Shown piece by piece: positions 1 to 5,965 of a stretch of DNA of 10,000 nucleotides (position 1 is the first letter of the stretch; every line of letters starts with the position of its first letter). Made by a program: the position numbers and the translations under genes. The notes under the pieces are model-generated. The model made no database searches. It saw nothing but the letters and a program-made list of their open reading frames with translations, and was not told the DNA's origin. The stretch covers positions 5,075 to 15,074 of the forward strand of contig DDZY01000086.1 of assembly GCA_002346525.1 (NCBI GenBank), written 5' to 3'. This DNA comes from Proteobacteria bacterium UBA2996 (GTDB lineage Bacteria; Pseudomonadota; Gammaproteobacteria; Arenicellales; UBA868).

Positions 1-1
1 C

Positions 2-466
2 GCCCCTTCGGCCTTTCGGGCCGCTTGGGTGAGGAGTGACAACACGCCCGTCTTCGGCCGGGCTACACCCGATGCGCCCAAGCTCAATGACCTGGCAAAA
101 GATCTTCCGGTAAAAGTCATCGGCAGCAAGGGAGAGTGGCTGATGATCGAGAGCCCTATCGGTCTGGATGTCTGGGTCTACGGCAAGTTCGTCAGTGAAA
201 CCGGAAACGCCGGGCAAATAAACAACAACCGGGTCAGGATCCGTTCACTGCCCTCCACCGGCACCGAATCAGACGTGCTGGGTTTGCTCGACAAGGGTAC
301 GCCAGTTGAGATCAAGAGCCGCAAGGGAGACTGGATTCGTCTTCGCGTTACCCGATCGGTCGCCGGATGGGTAAATAGCGAAAGGCTCACGACCCCGGGA
401 TCAGTCTCTGCAGACTGGCAAAAACGGTGGGACGATATCCGGTCTCAGAACAAGCTCTTAGATTGA
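2..466 (+). CDS. Tandem SH3b-domain protein, 5' end outside window
   Basis: The reading frame is open from base 2 and ends at a TGA at 464-466. The GTG at 29 could serve as a start, but codons 2-28 are open and read APSAFRAAW, which resembles the end of a signal peptide, so the gene most likely begins before the window. Two bacterial SH3 (SH3b) repeats are visible. The first runs from about base 35 to 205 and ends in the pattern GEWLMIES...DVWVYGKFV. The second runs from about 225 to 400, with RVRIRSLPS, a turn at KGDWIRLRV and GWVNSERL. SH3b modules usually bind peptidoglycan or act as targeting domains of exported proteins, so a periplasmic or envelope location is inferred. The downstream TPR gene starts on top of the stop codon, and an L,D-transpeptidase follows, which supports a cell-wall context. 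Specific function is unknown. Confidence 0.75.
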   Translation, partial: APSAFRAAWVRSDNTPVFGRATPDAPKLNDLAKDLPVKVIGSKGEWLMIESPIGLDVWVYGKFVSETGNAGQINNNRVRIRSLPSTGTESDVLGLLDKGTPVEIKSRKGDWIRLRVTRSVAGWVNSERLTTPGSVSADWQKRWDDIRSQNKLLD

Positions 467-1017
467 CTTCAATAATTGCCTCCGCTACTCGCAGGTTCGA
501 TTTGCTGCCCAGGATTCTCGCTGTCCTCGTTGTTGGCCTGAGCGTTTGCACGCCAGCAACCGCGGATGACATCGATCTCAACGCGATCGGGTCGATGATC
601 GAGAGGGGTGAAACGACATCAGCTCTTGAGTGGATCGACCAGGAGATCGCATCATCCACATCGGATCCGGCAGAACTGCTCTTCTTGCGCGCGCGGATTC
701 TCGACGCGATGGGCAACACTAAAGAAGCAGAACACGCCTATCGAGACCTCATTACGCGTTATCCCGCGCGGCCTGAACCGTATAACAACCTCGCGCGCCT
801 CTACAGCGCGCAAGGCAGATTGGATCAAGCGTCCTCCCTGCTGCGCGCAGGTCTTTATACCGACCCGGCGTACAGGGCGCTTTTTGACAATCTGACCCAA
901 ATTTATGCGGAACAAGCTGCCCGCTCACTCAGCGCAGCGCTTGACCCGGATGAGGCCGATTCAAGCCGAACCTTACCCCTTGAAACACTAAACGAGATCC
1001 CGACCCTCGCAGACTGA
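463..1017 (+). CDS. Exported tetratricopeptide-repeat protein
   Basis: A protein of about 184 residues with an N-terminal hydrophobic segment (residues 17-28) and a plausible signal-peptidase site after PATA at residue 34. TPR-like helices follow: one repeat at about 69-102 (LLFLRARILDAMGN...AEHAYRDL pattern), a second at about 103-136 (PYNNLARLYSAQGRLDQA), and a partial third up to about 153. The tail is acidic and poor in motifs. TPRs are protein-protein scaffolds, so an envelope adaptor role is inferred. I chose the TTG at 463, which overlaps the upstream TGA by two bases, because it gives a normal-length signal peptide. A GTG at 427 is in frame but would add 12 residues before the leader. 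Neither start has a strong Shine-Dalgarno. The cysteine near residue 29 is not in a proper lipobox (LSVC), so a lipoprotein is unlikely. Specific function is not recognisable. Confidence 0.75.
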   Translation: MTSIIASATRRFDLLPRILAVLVVGLSVCTPATADDIDLNAIGSMIERGETTSALEWIDQEIASSTSDPAELLFLRARILDAMGNTKEAEHAYRDLITRYPARPEPYNNLARLYSAQGRLDQASSLLRAGLYTDPAYRALFDNLTQIYAEQAARSLSAALDPDEADSSRTLPLETLNEIPTLAD

Positions 1018-1046
1018 CCCGATATGCGGCTGTCAGGGCTTCAGAT

Positions 1047-1075
1047 TTGGAGGCCCCAACACGAAAAGGTAGAAT
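1047..1075 (+). promoter_or_regulatory. Candidate sigma-70 promoter for the transpeptidase gene
   Basis: A -35-like TTGGAG (1047-1052) and a -10-like TAGAAT (1070-1075) are separated by exactly 17 bases. They lie in the only gap of the envelope gene group, 60 bases before the likely start codon at 1135. The sequence match is by eye; use in the cell is inferred. Confidence 0.4.
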
Positions 1076-1134
1076 CCCTGGCGTTCTGCTGATTCAGGAC
1101 CGCGTTTTCTTCCCCGATGAGAGACCTCTTCTTG

Positions 1135-2286
1135 ATGCATCGCTTTCTATCCGCCCTTTTGCTTACCGTGTCGCTACCGACCGTAGCGCTTGCAGACACA
1201 GAAAGCAGTTATGAGGCCCGCCTTGTCGCGAGCACTGACGCAGTTGTGCGCGGAGACTGGTCAGACGCCCTGAACGCCATCAACAGTCTGACGGCTGACT
1301 TTCCTTTGAGCCGTATCGGGCATCTATTGAAGGCTGATCTTCTTTTTTGGCTTTCAGGACAAACCGGCGCGGGACAGACCGGCGCGACGATATCAGAACT
1401 TCAAAAGCAGCTTCGACTGCGCTGGAATCATGCAAAGACATTTCAAACGAAAAAGAAATTAGTCCCGGCGAAACTCCTGCACCTCTCAGAGGCGATACCG
1501 TTTATCCTTTATGTGGATTTGCCCTCTTCGCGGCTTCATGTCTTTGCACAACAAATCGGCAAACTGGTTCGGCTCTCGGACTACTACATCACTATCGGCC
1601 GCGCCGGATTCGGCAAAGAGCGCGAGGGCGATCTCAAGACTCCGGTGGGCGTCTACCGGATCAATGGCTACATCCCGGGCGGACAACTCCATCCCCGATA
1701 CGGTATCGGCGCCCTGACGACGGATTATCCCAACGCGTTAGACCGGTTTTTAAATCGAACCGGATACGGGATCTGGCTGCATGGCACAGAACCGGGATGG
1801 GTTAACCGCGGGCCTCGGGCCAGTGAGGGATGCCTGACGCTGAGTAATTCAGACTTTGAGCGGCTCTTGACCCAGTTGGGGTCACAACAGAATATTCCGA
1901 TCGTAATTGATGACACGCCGCAGTGGATCGAAACCCAAGACCTGGATCAGGCGAAAAAGGCCGTTCTTGCCTCAATCATCACTGCGGCATCTGACTTAGC
2001 TGCCCCCTCCAGTCATCACACCGCATTGACTTCGGGCTATGGCCCGGACGAAGGCGCGCAGATGACCGATCTTGTGCTGTATCCCGGAAAAAAAGAGCGA
2101 GCGTTAGCGCGCTGGATCGGTTCCTCGGAACAAGGGGGCGTGTTGGCCGTGGAGCAGTACTGGCATCGCACCGATGACGGCGAGTGGACAATGATTCTGC
2201 AGACATCCGAACCAGTGCCCGCCCCCGAAAGATTAACGGCCGATCTTGCCCAATCAGACCAGATAGCGAAGCCTCTCGCTCACTGA
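1135..2286 (+). CDS. Exported L,D-transpeptidase family protein (YkuD/YafK-like)
   Basis: A 383-residue protein with a signal peptide (MHRFLSALLL..., likely cleavage after VALA at about residue 20). Residues about 25-110 form an alpha-helical stretch, possibly a degenerate TPR. The YkuD catalytic domain spans about 121-260. It contains DLPSSRLHVF, ITIGRAGFGKEREGDLKTPVGVY, then His216 in WLHGTEPG and the nucleophile Cys233 in SEGCLTLSN. This family makes or breaks meso-diaminopimelate crosslinks in peptidoglycan, or links or releases Braun-type lipoprotein. The EGC where classical enzymes have HGC, and the overall pattern, point to the YafK/DpaA side, but the exact reaction cannot be told from sequence. 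Residues about 275-383 form a C-terminal extension with a late segment (WIGSSEQGGVLAVEQYW) that may be an NTF2-like/Cds6-type module; this is weak. I preferred the ATG at 1135 over 1117 because it gives a compact signal peptide and a GAGA 10 bases upstream; the ATG at 1117 has no ribosome site. Confidence 0.85.
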   Translation: MHRFLSALLLTVSLPTVALADTESSYEARLVASTDAVVRGDWSDALNAINSLTADFPLSRIGHLLKADLLFWLSGQTGAGQTGATISELQKQLRLRWNHAKTFQTKKKLVPAKLLHLSEAIPFILYVDLPSSRLHVFAQQIGKLVRLSDYYITIGRAGFGKEREGDLKTPVGVYRINGYIPGGQLHPRYGIGALTTDYPNALDRFLNRTGYGIWLHGTEPGWVNRGPRASEGCLTLSNSDFERLLTQLGSQQNIPIVIDDTPQWIETQDLDQAKKAVLASIITAASDLAAPSSHHTALTSGYGPDEGAQMTDLVLYPGKKERALARWIGSSEQGGVLAVEQYWHRTDDGEWTMILQTSEPVPAPERLTADLAQSDQIAKPLAH

Positions 2287-2318
2287 TTCGGGCCGCCCCT
2301 TCCATTACGCTGTGGTCG

Positions 2319-3263
2319 TTAGTAGCCCCGCCCTGGCTGAACAAGATTAGGCCAAGGCTTGCCCTGCCGGAAGTCACTGATCGCATCTGCTATGTAGCGG
2401 CAGGCAGTCGGCGGATGCGTGATGCTGGCAATGTGCGGAGTCAGATACACTTTATCGTGTGTCCATAGCGCACTGTCTTGCGGCAGGGGCTCAGTTTCAA
2501 AAACGTCCAAGGCCGCACCGGCGAGACTTCCTTCATCCAGCGCGCTGACGAGATCCCGCTCATTGATGAGATCACCGCGTCCCGCGTTGATGACGTATGC
2601 CCCAGGCGGCAGCCAACTAAGTGTCTTGCTGTTAATCAGTCCTCTGGTCTCTTGGGTCGAGGGCATCAGGGCAACCAGAATCTCACTGCGACGCATAAAG
2701 GCCTCGAGTTGGACCTTGCCGTGAAACACTTCCAGACCGTCAACTTCTCCGAAGCCCCGGCGGTAACCGATCACCTGGTATCGAAGCGCGGTTAATTGAC
2801 GCGTCAATGCCATGCCGAGCGCACCCAGACCCATAACCCCCACCGTGATCTCACTGGCCGGGGCCTGAGTTAGTTCCTCCCAATGCCGCTCAACCCGATT
2901 CGCCTCAAACACAGGCATCAGTCTGTGAAAACGCAACACATGAAAGAGACAGAACTCCACCATGCCTGCGGTCAGTTCCGGCTCCACCATTCTCACGATC
3001 GGCAGGTGGACCGGCAAGGTCGGACAGGACAAGAGTGAATCGACTCCTGCCCCGATTGAGAAAATCACTTCGAGGTTATCCAGCCCGTCGAACAATTCTG
3101 GCGGCGGACCCCAAAGCAAAGCGCAGTTGATCTCGCTGGGATTCCCCGTATCTGGCCAAAGACGGACTTCAAGTTCCGGCATGGCCTGAGCGAAGGCGTC
3201 ATCCCATATCTTGTCACGCGTATCAGTCTTGAGAAGCATTATTGCCTTACCGTCTTCCAACAT
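2319..3263 (-). CDS. ghrA: Glyoxylate/hydroxypyruvate reductase A-like 2-hydroxyacid dehydrogenase
   Basis: A 314-residue cytosolic D-isomer-specific 2-hydroxyacid dehydrogenase. E. coli GhrA is about the same length (312). Visible signatures are the dinucleotide-binding loop GLGALG (residues 145-150), the family arginine in INAGRGDLIN (Arg229), the glutamate in DVFETEPLP (Glu258) and the histidine in LTPHIAS (His277). These are the Arg/Glu/His catalytic set of the superfamily. The C-terminus (SITHPPTA...GRGY) closely follows the GhrA pattern (AITRP...ARGY), separating it from SerA- or GhrB-type enzymes. The expected reaction is NAD(P)H-dependent reduction of glyoxylate to glycolate and hydroxypyruvate to glycerate; substrate preference is inferred. 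The start at 3263 has a good AGAGGAA site 7 bases upstream. The longer open frame to 3494 adds 77 residues of unrelated, arginine-rich sequence and is unlikely to be coding. The gene converges with the transpeptidase (32 bp between stops) and diverges from the ABC importer. Confidence 0.88.
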   Translation of the reverse strand: MLEDGKAIMLLKTDTRDKIWDDAFAQAMPELEVRLWPDTGNPSEINCALLWGPPPELFDGLDNLEVIFSIGAGVDSLLSCPTLPVHLPIVRMVEPELTAGMVEFCLFHVLRFHRLMPVFEANRVERHWEELTQAPASEITVGVMGLGALGMALTRQLTALRYQVIGYRRGFGEVDGLEVFHGKVQLEAFMRRSEILVALMPSTQETRGLINSKTLSWLPPGAYVINAGRGDLINERDLVSALDEGSLAGAALDVFETEPLPQDSALWTHDKVYLTPHIASITHPPTACRYIADAISDFRQGKPWPNLVQPGRGY

Positions 3264-3270
3264 CTGATCT

Positions 3271-3277
3271 TTCCTCT
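3271..3277 (-). promoter_or_regulatory. Ribosome-binding site deciding the ghrA-like start
   Basis: On the minus strand this reads AGAGGAA, 7 bases before the ATG at 3263. It settles the start well inside the longer open frame that reaches 3494. Confidence 0.7.
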
Positions 3278-3388
3278 GTGATGTGTATGTTGACCCTACC
3301 AACAGGGCTTTGGGCCACCCTTCTAGCACACGCAGTCTCCTCAACCGCAAGTTGAAAACAACCCCATCCGAACGAGGAGAACGCTTTC

Positions 3389-3414
3389 TGGCTCGGACAT
3401 TGCAAAACGAGCCA
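3389..3414. repeat. Inverted repeat in the divergent intergenic region
   Basis: TGGCTCG at 3389-3395 and its exact complement CGAGCCA at 3408-3414 are separated by 12 bases. No T-run follows on either strand, so it is not a typical terminator. It lies between the divergent ghrA-like and ABC importer genes, where a regulator operator is possible. The 7-bp arms could also occur by chance. Confidence 0.45.
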
Positions 3415-3484
3415 AAATTTGCGACCCTTGCTAAACCGGTGCTTGAGAATCCGTCTCTAAAACCAAGACTGTAAGCCGAATTTC

Positions 3485-3508
3485 GGTCCGGCACCTGCGT
3501 GCCGGACC
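3485..3508. promoter_or_regulatory. Perfect 24-bp palindromic hairpin, operator candidate
   Basis: GGTCCGGCAC (3485-3494) is followed by a 4-base loop CTGC and the exact complement GTGCCGGACC (3499-3508). A 10-bp perfect, GC-rich dyad is unlikely by chance in an intergenic region of under 300 bp. No T-tract follows on either side, which argues against a terminator for either gene. It sits 47 bases before the importer ATPase start and 221 bases before the ghrA-like start. It could be an operator dyad, or a hairpin in the importer's 5' leader if transcription starts upstream of it. No regulator gene is in view. Confidence 0.6.
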
Positions 3509-3555
3509 ATAGAAATAGTAATCACAGAAAGTCCCCTGGAGGAGTAAGTCTCGAG

Positions 3556-4656
3556 ATGAGTACCGAGGATACCTTTGTCCGCTTTAAAGAAGTCCAGAAA
3601 AGTTATGACGGCGAAACATTAGTCGTCAAGAATCTCAACCTGGATATCGAGCGTGGTGAGTTTGTCACCATGCTGGGACCCTCCGGATCTGGTAAGACTA
3701 CCTGTCTCATGATGCTCGCAGGATTTGAGCCCGCTACCCATGGCGAGATTTATCTGGGTGACCGCCCTATTAATGCAGTGCCGCCCCATAAGCGGGGTAT
3801 CGGCATGGTGTTTCAAAACTATGCCCTTTTCCCGCATATGACGGTTAACGAAAATCTGGCGTTTCCGCTTGAGGTTCGCAAGCTCAGCAAATCTGAAATC
3901 GCAACCCGCACCAAGCGTGCGCTCGACATGGTTCAGTTAGGTGCCTTCGGCGATCGGCGGCCCGCCCAACTTTCCGGCGGCCAACAGCAACGTGTAGCCG
4001 TTGCCCGTGCGTTGGTCTTTGATCCGGACCTCGTGCTTATGGATGAACCGCTCGGCGCGCTGGATAAACAACTGCGGGAACAAATGCAGTACGAGATCAA
4101 ACACATCCACGAGAGTCTCGGCGTGACCGTGGTGTACGTTACACACGACCAATCTGAAGCGCTAACCATGTCGAACCGTATCGCTGTTTTCGACGACGGA
4201 GTCATCCAGCAGCTCGCACCGCCCAGCGATCTCTATGAACGTCCGGAAAATGCCTTCGTCGCGCAGTTCATCGGGGAAAACAACCGACTGATGGGCTCGG
4301 TCGAGGCAATCGATGGTAAAGAGTGCCAAGTCAAGATAGACAACGGCGAAGTCATTAGGGCGCTCAAAGTCAACGTGGATGGCGTCGGACAACGCGCCAC
4401 GCTGTCGCTACGGCCGGAGCGTGTCGAGGTGAATCCCGAACCCGGCAAGTTCCCCAATGTCTTTGACGCCAAAGTCGAGGAACTCATCTATCTCGGTGAT
4501 CATATCCGCACCCGGGCTTCGGTCTGCGGGCATGACGACTTTATTGTTAAGATTCCCAATGCGTCGCACCATGCGTCGCTGAATGAGGGAGATACAGTCA
4601 AGTTCGGCTGGTCCATGGAGGACTGTCGGGCACTTGATGTCTCAGGTATACACTAG
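3556..4656 (+). CDS. potA: Polyamine-type ABC importer ATPase (PotA-like)
   Basis: A 366-residue cytoplasmic ATPase that powers the binding-protein-dependent importer encoded directly downstream. The nucleotide-binding domain is complete: Walker A GPSGSGKT (41-48), Q-loop Gln87 in MVFQNYALFPHMTV, signature LSGGQQQRVAVARAL (from 139), Walker B LVLMDEP (159-165) and switch His197 in VTHDQ. A C-terminal TOBE-type regulatory region (about 245-366, with LSLRPERVEV and DHIRTR) marks the PotA/MalK/FbpC class, and length fits PotA (378 in E. coli). The start at 3556 follows a GGAGGAG at 3538-3544. An upstream GTG at 3499 lies inside the palindrome and adds an unrelated leader, so it is rejected. It is first in the cluster, 77 bp before the binding-protein gene. 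Substrate class comes from the neighbours, because ATPases of this class also serve Fe3+ and sugar systems. Confidence 0.9.
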   Translation: MSTEDTFVRFKEVQKSYDGETLVVKNLNLDIERGEFVTMLGPSGSGKTTCLMMLAGFEPATHGEIYLGDRPINAVPPHKRGIGMVFQNYALFPHMTVNENLAFPLEVRKLSKSEIATRTKRALDMVQLGAFGDRRPAQLSGGQQQRVAVARALVFDPDLVLMDEPLGALDKQLREQMQYEIKHIHESLGVTVVYVTHDQSEALTMSNRIAVFDDGVIQQLAPPSDLYERPENAFVAQFIGENNRLMGSVEAIDGKECQVKIDNGEVIRALKVNVDGVGQRATLSLRPERVEVNPEPGKFPNVFDAKVEELIYLGDHIRTRASVCGHDDFIVKIPNASHHASLNEGDTVKFGWSMEDCRALDVSGIH

Positions 4657-4680
4657 GAGCGTATCTGGGATATTTCCTAG

Positions 4681-4703
4681 CGTCTAAAATCTAAAGATAG
4701 ACG
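4681..4703. repeat. Short inverted repeat between ATPase and binding-protein genes
   Basis: CGTCTA (4681-4686) and TAGACG (4698-4703) are exact complements around an 11-base AT-rich loop. As an RNA hairpin it would be weak and it has no T-run. It could be a small processing or operator element, or chance. Confidence 0.3.
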
Positions 4704-4720
4704 ATAAACCCACCTCAGTT

Positions 4721-4727
4721 AAGGAGG
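4721..4727 (+). promoter_or_regulatory. Strong Shine-Dalgarno of the binding-protein gene
   Basis: AAGGAGG lies 6 bases before the ATG at 4734. It is the strongest ribosome site in the window, consistent with high production of the periplasmic binding protein. Confidence 0.8.
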
Positions 4728-4733
4728 ATATTC

Positions 4734-5831
4734 ATGAGAAAACATCTCATAACAACCACCCTGGCCTCGGCTTTGATCAGCGCGGCTTTGGTAACACCTG
4801 CTCAGGCCGACGTCACTTTCGTGTCGTGGGGCGGCGCCTACACGATGAGCCAGCAAAAGGCCTATGCCGATACCTATACCGGCGGCAAGGTCAACTTCGT
4901 TAACTACAACGGCGGCCTGGGCGAGATCCGAACTCAGGTGGAATCCGGCAATGTGACCTGGGACATCGTTGACGTGCTGCCTCACGAGGCTCGTGTCGGC
5001 TGTGATGAAGGCCTGTTTGAAGAACTGCCTCGCGATGTCTTCACGCCCGCCCCCGATGGCACCTCAATGGATGAAGACGTCATGGTCGAGGTCCCGAACG
5101 ACTGCGTCGTGCCCCAGATCTTCTGGTCTTACGTTCCTTTCTATCAGAAGGGTGCCTTTGATGGAAATGCCGCAGGCGATCCCAAAACGATCGAAGACTT
5201 TTTCGATGTTGAGAAATTCCCCGGCAAGCGCGGTATCCATACCTGGGGCAATGCCCTCGTCGAGATGGCGCTGATGGCCGATGGCGTGGCACCGGAAGAT
5301 GTCTATTCAGTGCTCGATACGCCTGAAGGCATGGATCGTGCCTTCGCCAAGCTGGATACCATCAAAGACCACGCGGTGTTCTGGTCCTCGGGTGCGAAAC
5401 CGCTCGAGCTCGTCACCAGCGGTGAAGTCTCTATGGCGCTGGCGTATAACGGCCGTGTCGGCGCAGCCATTCTTGCAGAAGATGCGCCATTCGTAATCAA
5501 TTGGGATGGCCAGGTGCTTGAGGAAGAATGGATTGTCATGATCAAAGGCACACCGAATGCTGACGAAGCGCTTAAGTTCATGATTCACGCGAGTGCGCCG
5601 GAACAGCAGGCAGGACAGGCGAAGTGGATCACCTACGCGCCAATGAGAAAATCAGGTATCGACATCATTGAAGCCGGTGAGCCCTGGTACAACACCGGCG
5701 TCAATATCATGCCCCTGATGCCGAACGCTCCCGCTGCATTGAGTCATCGGTATGTGTTCGCTGATCCCAGCTGGTGGGCGGATAACGGAGATTCTATCTC
5801 CGAGCGTTTCACAGCCTGGTCGGGTCAGTAG
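4734..5831 (+). CDS. Periplasmic polyamine-type substrate-binding protein
   Basis: A 365-residue exported protein. The signal peptide is MRKHLITTT... with a cleavage site after TPAQA (residue 25). The mature protein opens with VTFVSWGGAY and has NYNGGLGEIRTQVESG followed by WDIVDVLPHEA, then VVPQIFWSYVPFY. This is the layout of the PotD/PotF-like family (SBP_bac_8 class), in which a two-lobed protein closes on spermidine, putrescine or a related cation. It delivers ligand to the downstream permeases. Two cysteines (90 and 124) could form a disulfide. Substrate is inferred from family and from the flanking PotA-like ATPase and PotB/PotC-like permeases; relatives also take other organic cations or small acids, so I give no gene symbol. 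The strong ribosome site and a terminator just downstream suggest it is made in excess over the membrane subunits. Confidence 0.88.
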   Translation: MRKHLITTTLASALISAALVTPAQADVTFVSWGGAYTMSQQKAYADTYTGGKVNFVNYNGGLGEIRTQVESGNVTWDIVDVLPHEARVGCDEGLFEELPRDVFTPAPDGTSMDEDVMVEVPNDCVVPQIFWSYVPFYQKGAFDGNAAGDPKTIEDFFDVEKFPGKRGIHTWGNALVEMALMADGVAPEDVYSVLDTPEGMDRAFAKLDTIKDHAVFWSSGAKPLELVTSGEVSMALAYNGRVGAAILAEDAPFVINWDGQVLEEEWIVMIKGTPNADEALKFMIHASAPEQQAGQAKWITYAPMRKSGIDIIEAGEPWYNTGVNIMPLMPNAPAALSHRYVFADPSWWADNGDSISERFTAWSGQ

Positions 5832-5848
5832 GTATCCTCTGAAACTCT

Positions 5849-5872
5849 GAAGTAATAAAAAGGAAGTAATAA
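5849..5872 (+). repeat. Short direct repeat after the binding-protein gene
   Basis: GAAGTAATAA occurs twice (5849-5858 and 5863-5872), 14 bases apart, between the binding-protein stop codon and the terminator hairpin. The DNA is AT-rich. No function is evident. Confidence 0.4.
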
Positions 5873-5884
5873 CGTTGTTCCAAT

Positions 5885-5927
5885 AAAGCCAGGGTGCTTA
5901 CCTTTGGGTGGGTACCCTGGCTTTTTC
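5885..5927 (+). terminator. Intrinsic terminator between binding protein and permease
   Basis: AAAGCCAGGGT (5885-5895) pairs perfectly over 11 bp with ACCCTGGCTTT (5914-5924) around an 18-base loop, and the 3' arm runs into a T-tract (CTTTTTC, 5921-5927). This is a textbook Rho-independent terminator. Its position 53 bp after the binding-protein stop and 38 bp before the permease start suggests partial read-through that lowers permease expression. A separate permease promoter is the alternative. Confidence 0.85.
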
Positions 5928-5965
5928 TTCAGCAGCTTCTAAGCACTTCGCCAACAACCCCGTGA

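Noticed and set aside
1036..1055. GGGC...GCCC partial dyad after the TPR gene as a terminator
   Set aside because: Only four clean pairs and no T-tract follow; it overlaps the candidate -35 instead.
1979..2386. 135-residue minus-strand open frame spanning the convergent gene ends
   Set aside because: It is antisense to the transpeptidase 3' end, has no domain-like pattern, and is explained by codon structure of the real gene.
3283..3474. 63-residue open frame in the divergent intergenic region
   Set aside because: No ribosome site, no recognisable protein pattern, and basic composition typical of a chance frame.
3264..3494. N-terminal extension of the reductase frame up to a GTG at 3494
   Set aside because: It would add 77 arginine-rich residues with no family match, the start lies inside the palindrome, and a good ribosome site precedes the ATG at 3263.
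3499..3555. Longer start for the PotA-like ATPase at GTG 3499
   Set aside because: That GTG is part of the palindrome with no ribosome site, while GGAGGAG precedes the ATG at 3556, where ATPase homology begins.
5875..5886. Three-codon TTG open frame preceding the terminator, as a leader peptide
   Set aside because: An AAGGAAG lies upstream, but the frame is only TTG-TTC-CAA-TAA and has no run of regulatory codons, so attenuation by a leader peptide is not supported.
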